8,905 nt of DNA from SKVR01 sp037441525 (GTDB taxonomy: Bacteria > Bacteroidota > Bacteroidia > Bacteroidales > UBA7960): contig JBBISA010000088.1 in NCBI GenBank assembly GCA_037441525.1, forward strand, positions 1 to 8,905, given 5' to 3'. Below, one piece after another: positions 4,938 to 8,905 of this stretch. A program made the translations under genes and the position numbers. Below the pieces are notes generated by a model. That model did no database searches. It was not told the DNA's origin and saw nothing but the letters and a program-made list of their open reading frames with translations. Numbering within the stretch: the stretch's first letter is position 1; the number at the start of each line of letters is the position of its first letter.

Positions 4938-4945
4938 TAGTTTTG
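4938..4945 (+). promoter_or_regulatory. -7 element of the LiaF-LytS-LytTR operon
   Basis: TAGTTTTG fits the Bacteroides TAnnTTTG consensus, with the start codon 38 bases further on. No good TTTG lies at the proper -33 distance; only a TTT run is there. That would suit an activator-dependent promoter. Confidence 0.55.
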
Positions 4946-4983
4946 CAGTGTAATTTTTTATTCACTTTAAAACTTATTTAAAC

Positions 4984-5691
4984 ATGAAAACATTTGCAGA
5001 AAAAAGAGTTTTACTCGGATTTTTATTTTTACTGGCTGGTTCGGTGCTATTGCTTGAGTATTTCAGTCTTATCCCCTGGGTATTGCCGCCGGTTTTAATT
5101 TCTTGGAAATCCTTTCTTTTGCTGCTGGGTATCTACTTTTTGGTTACCAGCAAAGATAAAACCACCGGTATAATACTTATTGTAATTTCATCCATTTTTA
5201 TAACCGGAGGATTGTTTGATATGCGCTTCTGGCAGGTTGTTAAATTGGCCATTCCCGTTGTTCTAATCATTGCGGGTATAGCTATAATAATGAAAAGGCA
5301 GTTGTTTAGCCCCAAACAGATAAACATTGCTGAAGGTGAAAATATTAATGATTATATAAACGAGACCTATATATTTGCAGGAGGGGAGAAGGTGATCCGG
5401 TCAGAAAACTTTAAAGGGGGTGTTATAACTGCAATTTTTGGTGGAAGCGAAATTGACCTGAGACATTCTAAATTGGCTCCTGGTGTAAATGCCATCGATA
5501 TGATGTGTATTTTTGGTGGAGTATCATTAAGAGTTCCTGAAGACTGGGATGTGAAGATTGATGTTAACCCTATTTTTGGAGGATTTTCTGACGAAAGAAA
5601 ACTTGAAAGAAGGGAACATCCCCTTAATCCTGAAAAAACTTTGTACCTTAAAGGAATGGTTGTGTTTGGCGGAGGAGAGATTAAAACATAG
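4984..5691 (+). CDS. LiaF-like membrane protein (cell-envelope stress sensor type)
   Basis: This 235-residue protein has four hydrophobic segments at about 8-27, 33-54, 60-76 and 83-103, followed by a soluble C-terminal domain (about 115-235). That domain has a repeating FGG turn at 152-154, 177-179, 198-200 and 228-230, with FAGG at 131-134. This is the LiaF/VraT-type beta domain, IFGGSEIDLR being the clearest match. In Firmicutes, LiaF proteins sit in the membrane and restrain a kinase-regulator pair that responds to cell-wall antibiotics. Here the gene directly precedes a LytS-family kinase (33-base gap) and a LytTR regulator, so an accessory sensor or inhibitor role is likely by analogy. 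The actual stimulus is unknown. The start is the ATG at 4984, after an AT-rich leader without a Shine-Dalgarno sequence. Confidence 0.8.
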   Translation: MKTFAEKRVLLGFLFLLAGSVLLLEYFSLIPWVLPPVLISWKSFLLLLGIYFLVTSKDKTTGIILIVISSIFITGGLFDMRFWQVVKLAIPVVLIIAGIAIIMKRQLFSPKQINIAEGENINDYINETYIFAGGEKVIRSENFKGGVITAIFGGSEIDLRHSKLAPGVNAIDMMCIFGGVSLRVPEDWDVKIDVNPIFGGFSDERKLERREHPLNPEKTLYLKGMVVFGGGEIKT

Positions 5692-5724
5692 ATTTGGCAA
5701 CAAATTGAGCATCACAAATATCAG

Positions 5725-6771
5725 ATGGAAAGAAACCTGATTTTTAGCACCACCTTTATGCGAAACTACCTGCTATTTGCCACGGTAGTTTCGCTCGCTT
5801 TTTTTGCAATCTTTTATTTTTATTACCGGCTGGCGGTTTATCAGGCAGTTGTAGATGCCTTTCTGTCGTTTTTTATTCTCTGCCTTATGTTGCTGAGTTT
5901 TTATTTCGTGGTTAGATTTGCCCGTACCGAAAAACTAACATCATTCTCAAGCATACGCAACAGTTCTGCAGCCGGATTAATTATGATCACCCTTTGGCTT
6001 TTTATTACCCGCTACATTCTGGAGTTTTTCTTTGCCGGCGATGAAGTTTACATCCGGTTTTTGTACGACTCTCAATTGCTTCGTTTTCTAACAGGTTTTT
6101 TTATTACCGGCCTTGTTTATATGTCGTTTTTTCTTCTCATCTATGAAAAAATGGTTGATGAGGCAAGCACGAGAGAGAATGAATTGAAATTGCTGGTACA
6201 CAAAACAGAACTTCAGGCCTTAAAAAACCAGTTGAACCCCCATTTTATTTACAATAGCCTGAATTCCATAAGTGCTCTTACCCTATACAGCCCCGACAAA
6301 GCCCGCGAAATGGTCGGTATGTTGTCAGATTTTCTGCGAATAGCCCTGCGCCAGGATGCCATGCAAATGGAAAAACTGGGGCAGGAACTAAAAAACATTG
6401 ATTTGTACCTTCAAATTGAAAAAGTGCGGTTTGAAGAAAGATTGAACTGGGAATTCAATGTTGATGATAATCTGTTGCATTATACCCTGCCTGTAATGAT
6501 TTTGCAACCGCTGGTTGAGAATGCTGTAAAACATGGGGTACAACAAAATGCCCAACCCAATGTGATTAAACTGGCTGCAACTTTTTCGAACAACTCACTT
6601 TTTATTACCATCACCAATAGTATAGATGTCGGTTTTCAGAAATTCAAAGGCGAAGGAGTGGGGCTTGATAACATTCGCAACCGCCTAAGGTTGATCTATG
6701 GCAGCGGAAGTTTGCTCAAAGTGGATTCGGGGAAGGAAATATTTTCGGTTAATCTTGAAATTCCACAATAG
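5725..6771 (+). CDS. LytS/YehU-family sensor histidine kinase
   Basis: This 348-residue protein has four predicted membrane helices at about 13-35, 43-65, 83-104 and 118-140, and no large external domain, so it may sense within the membrane or through the LiaF-like partner. A short coiled linker (141-165) leads to the His_kinase core, LKNQLNPHFIYNSLNSI (166-182), with phosphoacceptor His173. The ATP-binding part has the N box LQPLVENAVKHG (260-271) and the G box GEGVGLDNIRNRL (309-321). It probably phosphorylates the LytTR regulator encoded 84 bases downstream. It follows the LiaF-like gene in the same operon. A second in-frame ATG at residue 12 would remove only 11 residues; I chose the first ATG. 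Confidence 0.9.
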   Translation: MERNLIFSTTFMRNYLLFATVVSLAFFAIFYFYYRLAVYQAVVDAFLSFFILCLMLLSFYFVVRFARTEKLTSFSSIRNSSAAGLIMITLWLFITRYILEFFFAGDEVYIRFLYDSQLLRFLTGFFITGLVYMSFFLLIYEKMVDEASTRENELKLLVHKTELQALKNQLNPHFIYNSLNSISALTLYSPDKAREMVGMLSDFLRIALRQDAMQMEKLGQELKNIDLYLQIEKVRFEERLNWEFNVDDNLLHYTLPVMILQPLVENAVKHGVQQNAQPNVIKLAATFSNNSLFITITNSIDVGFQKFKGEGVGLDNIRNRLRLIYGSGSLLKVDSGKEIFSVNLEIPQ

Positions 6772-6807
6772 CATTTGCAAATCTGTTCATTGTAAAGCTT
6801 ATTCCCA

Positions 6808-6835
6808 ACAGGGGCAATCTGCCCCAAAAGCCTGT
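6808..6835. other. Hairpin between kinase and regulator genes
   Basis: GGGGCA-ATC-TGCCCC at 6811-6825 is a perfect six-bp stem with a three-base loop. ACAGG (6808-6812) can instead pair with CCTGT (6831-6835), giving a competing or extended fold. There is no U-tract. It occupies the unusually long 84-base gap inside the operon and could set the ratio of kinase to regulator by pausing, processing or partial termination. Confidence 0.4.
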
Positions 6836-6855
6836 CAGATAATCAAGGAAACATT

Positions 6856-7617
6856 ATGACCAAAATAGTGAGGACCCTTATAATTGAAGATGAAGCTCCG
6901 GCCCGCAGGCTATTGCAGGAGTATTTAAAAGATTTTACCCAATTGGAAGTTGTGGGCGAATGTGCTGATGGTTTTGAAGGAGCCAAAAAAATTATGGAAT
7001 TAAAGCCCGAACTCATATTTCTCGACATTCAAATGCCCCGCATTAATGGGTTTGAAATGATTGAGCTGCTGATGGGCGAACCATTACCTCTAATTATTTT
7101 TACTACTGCTTTCGACGAATTTGCTATTAAATCCTTTGAATACAATACCTGCGATTATTTGCTCAAACCCATCAATAGAGAGCGGTTCAGGAAAGCTGTT
7201 GAAAAAGCATTGAAACTCCTGGAAAAAGGGGAAACCAAACCTTCAGATATTGATAATCTCATAGGTCAGGGGATAACCAGGAATCAATATCTCGAGCGTA
7301 TTGTAATCCGCTCAGCAACCAATATTCACATGGTACAATGCGAGAATATATTGTGTATTGAAGCCAGCGACGACTATGTGATCATTCATACCGTAACTGA
7401 TCAGCAAGTTAAGAAACAAACCCTGAGCTTTTACGAGCAAAAACTCGATCCGGATCATTTTGCCCGGGTTCACCGTTCATTTATCGTAAACCTATCGGCC
7501 ATTGTACGCATCGAGCCCTACTCCAGGGATGCATGGGTGGCAATCCTTACCAATGGATTGAAGGTTTCGGTAAGCAAAGCCGGGTATATGCATCTGAAAA
7601 AGGTACTTAATTTCTGA
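6856..7617 (+). CDS. LytTR-family response regulator
   Basis: This 253-residue protein has a receiver domain at about 5-122, with acidic pair Glu11/Asp12, phosphoacceptor Asp57 in LIFLDIQMP, Thr84 in IFTTAFDEFA and Lys104 in YLLKP. A linker is followed by a C-terminal LytTR DNA-binding domain (about 148-250) containing CIEASDDYVIIHT, FARVHRSFIVNLSAIVRIEP and KVSVSKAGYMHLKKVL. Such proteins bind direct repeats spaced about two helical turns apart, and such a repeat lies upstream of this operon at 4876-4907. An AAGGA sequence 6 bases before the ATG is the best Shine-Dalgarno sequence in the window. The cognate kinase is the gene before it. The stop overlaps the convergent menE gene by 11 bases. 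Confidence 0.92.
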   Translation: MTKIVRTLIIEDEAPARRLLQEYLKDFTQLEVVGECADGFEGAKKIMELKPELIFLDIQMPRINGFEMIELLMGEPLPLIIFTTAFDEFAIKSFEYNTCDYLLKPINRERFRKAVEKALKLLEKGETKPSDIDNLIGQGITRNQYLERIVIRSATNIHMVQCENILCIEASDDYVIIHTVTDQQVKKQTLSFYEQKLDPDHFARVHRSFIVNLSAIVRIEPYSRDAWVAILTNGLKVSVSKAGYMHLKKVLNF

Positions 7618-8695
7618 TCAGTAGTTTTTCGGCAGCGCGCCGGTCGGGTTTTCCGTTCTCGGTTGTGGGGATTTTATCAACGAAAACAATATTTCGCGGA
7701 AGTTCGAATCCTGAAAGTACTTTTGACAGGCTTTCGCGAAAATAATCAGCATCATTGTTTCTGCCAGCACTCTCTTTTTCTATTACCAATGTGAGCGCGT
7801 GCCCGAGTTTTTCATCCTTCATTCCGCAAATAATGAATTTTCCCGGGATCAGATGGGCAATGGCTTTCTCAATCTTTTCCGGTACCAGTTTTACCCCGCC
7901 GCTGTTGATGATGTTGTCGTACCTCCCTTTCCAGATAAATCTTTTTTCATCTACAATTTCAACCAGGTCGTTGGTAATAAGCCTTCCATCAAAAAGATCT
8001 GAGTTTTCCAATACAAGACAACCCCTTTCATCGGTTTCTATGGCAGTGTTGCCAATAATACTGTAATATTCAGTTTTTTCAGACCCGTTAACTCTTCTTA
8101 AAGCCACATGGCTGCTGGTTTCAGTCATTCCATAAGTAGAAAATACCTTAACCGGGAGTTCCTGAACCCGGTTTTCCAGCTCAGGATTGATCTCTCCGCC
8201 ACCAACAATCAGGGTTTTTACCATGGGATGGGTTTTAAGATTTATGAGTGACTGATGCAGCTGGTAGGGTGTAATAGCTGCAAAATCAACAGGCTCTGCC
8301 AAGCCAGAAAACGGATTGCCTGATGCCTCTCTTATGAGAAGGTTCAAACCTATGGTCATTGCCCTTACAATCATCATTTTACCGCCGATATACTGTGCCG
8401 GAATGCAAAGAAGGGCAGTATCACCCTCTTTTATTCCCAGGTAATTGCAGGTAGTAACAGCCGAATACTGCATCCATTCTTTTTTAAGTAGGATGGTTTT
8501 TGGGGTACCGGTGGAGCCGGAGGTGTTCACCATAATGACAGGTGAATCATCGAGCCAGTCTGTAATAAACCAGTAAATTGATTGTTCCCAATCTGCCCCT
8601 GTAAAATTCACAGGCTGTTCACCAAAGGCTTCTGCCAGCCTTTTATAATATAGCATAGCCCCGTTAATTGCGAATTGTTCGTGAATGACGGACAT
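7607..8695 (-). CDS. menE: o-Succinylbenzoate-CoA ligase, short Bacteroidota form
   Basis: This 362-residue acyl-adenylate enzyme carries the adenylation motifs in order: P-loop TSGSTGTPK (58-66), YGMTETSSHVAL (188-199), TNDLVEI with Asp243, GRYDNIINSGGVK (257-269), and TENGKPDRR with the likely catalytic Lys349. It lacks roughly the first 100 residues of standard acyl-CoA synthetases, as expected for the compact MenE form in this phylum. It would activate o-succinylbenzoate with ATP and couple it to CoA in menaquinone synthesis, in the cytoplasm. The identification as MenE rather than another small ligase rests on overall length and the motif pattern. No other men gene is in the window, although upstream genes could lie beyond the right edge. 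It converges on the LytTR regulator gene with an 11-bp overlap. Confidence 0.82.
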   Translation of the reverse strand: MSVIHEQFAINGAMLYYKRLAEAFGEQPVNFTGADWEQSIYWFITDWLDDSPVIMVNTSGSTGTPKTILLKKEWMQYSAVTTCNYLGIKEGDTALLCIPAQYIGGKMMIVRAMTIGLNLLIREASGNPFSGLAEPVDFAAITPYQLHQSLINLKTHPMVKTLIVGGGEINPELENRVQELPVKVFSTYGMTETSSHVALRRVNGSEKTEYYSIIGNTAIETDERGCLVLENSDLFDGRLITNDLVEIVDEKRFIWKGRYDNIINSGGVKLVPEKIEKAIAHLIPGKFIICGMKDEKLGHALTLVIEKESAGRNNDADYFRESLSKVLSGFELPRNIVFVDKIPTTENGKPDRRAAEKLLIRN

Positions 8696-8765
8696 AAATA
8701 TTACTTGTGAGATATTATACCTAACTTATATGATTTTTAATTAATCTGGTTTTAAATAATTGAAA

Positions 8766-8773
8766 CAAAGCTA
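8766..8773 (-). promoter_or_regulatory. Candidate -7 element for menE
   Basis: On the minus strand TAGCTTTG matches TAnnTTTG and lies 70 bases before the start codon. The -33 region has only a T-rich match. The rest of 8696-8905 is AT-rich, with no gene seen. Its presence suggests menE is transcribed alone, not as the tail of a longer operon. Confidence 0.45.
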
Positions 8774-8905
8774 TTGTTATTTGCTTTCTAAAAATAAATT
8801 TACCACAGGAATTGAAAATTGAATCTAAAACCCTGAAGTTAGGAATACAAAACACTATTGTCCGATAAAAAAATAGAGAAAGAAGGTAATTAAACCTCCC
8901 TTCCC

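Noticed and set aside
8860..8905. Terminator of an off-window minus-strand gene at the right edge
   Set aside because: A short AGGT/ACCT pairing and a later T-run exist on the minus strand, but the stem is weak and the T-run is too far from it to call.

Overview
The window looks like a chromosomal segment of a Bacteroidota bacterium, probably a marine or sediment Bacteroidales/Marinilabiliales type. The evidence is several TAnnTTTG-type -7 elements, start sites with almost no Shine-Dalgarno sequence, and a characteristic gene set: a LytS-type kinase with a LytTR regulator, a short MenE, a DUF1080 glycosidase, and a small two-helix membrane protein that resembles the Bacteroidota family DUF6787. 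The placement below phylum level is inference.

Layout. Positions 1-480 hold no convincing gene but contain GC-rich hairpins and the first copy of a 161-bp repeat. A minus-strand operon follows (504-1388): XRE repressor, antitoxin, RelE/ParE-type toxin. It has a near-consensus promoter and ends in a strong hairpin terminator. A second repeat copy, alignable without gaps, lies beyond it (1539-1699), so the toxin-antitoxin operon sits between direct repeats. Positions 1700-1950 are gene-free. A second minus-strand group (1951-3305, promoter about 3364-3395) encodes a Cys-type glutathione/thioredoxin peroxidase, a small membrane protein and an OhrR-type MarR regulator with its sensing cysteine. 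A third, inverted fragment of the repeat lies just upstream (3444-3478). Next, on the minus strand, is an exported DUF1080 (3-keto-glycoside hydrolase family) protein (3709-4698).

A divergent plus-strand operon follows (4984-7617): a LiaF-like membrane protein, a LytS/YehU-family histidine kinase and a LytTR response regulator. An 11-bp direct repeat with a 21-bp period lies just upstream of its promoter, which is the geometry expected for a LytTR binding site and suggests autoregulation. The operon overlaps tail to tail by 11 bp with menE (o-succinylbenzoate-CoA ligase, menaquinone synthesis), which has no other men gene visible in the window.

The items most worth a second look are the dispersed repeat family around the three-gene toxin-antitoxin operon, the putative LytTR site, and the OhrR-peroxidase-membrane protein grouping.
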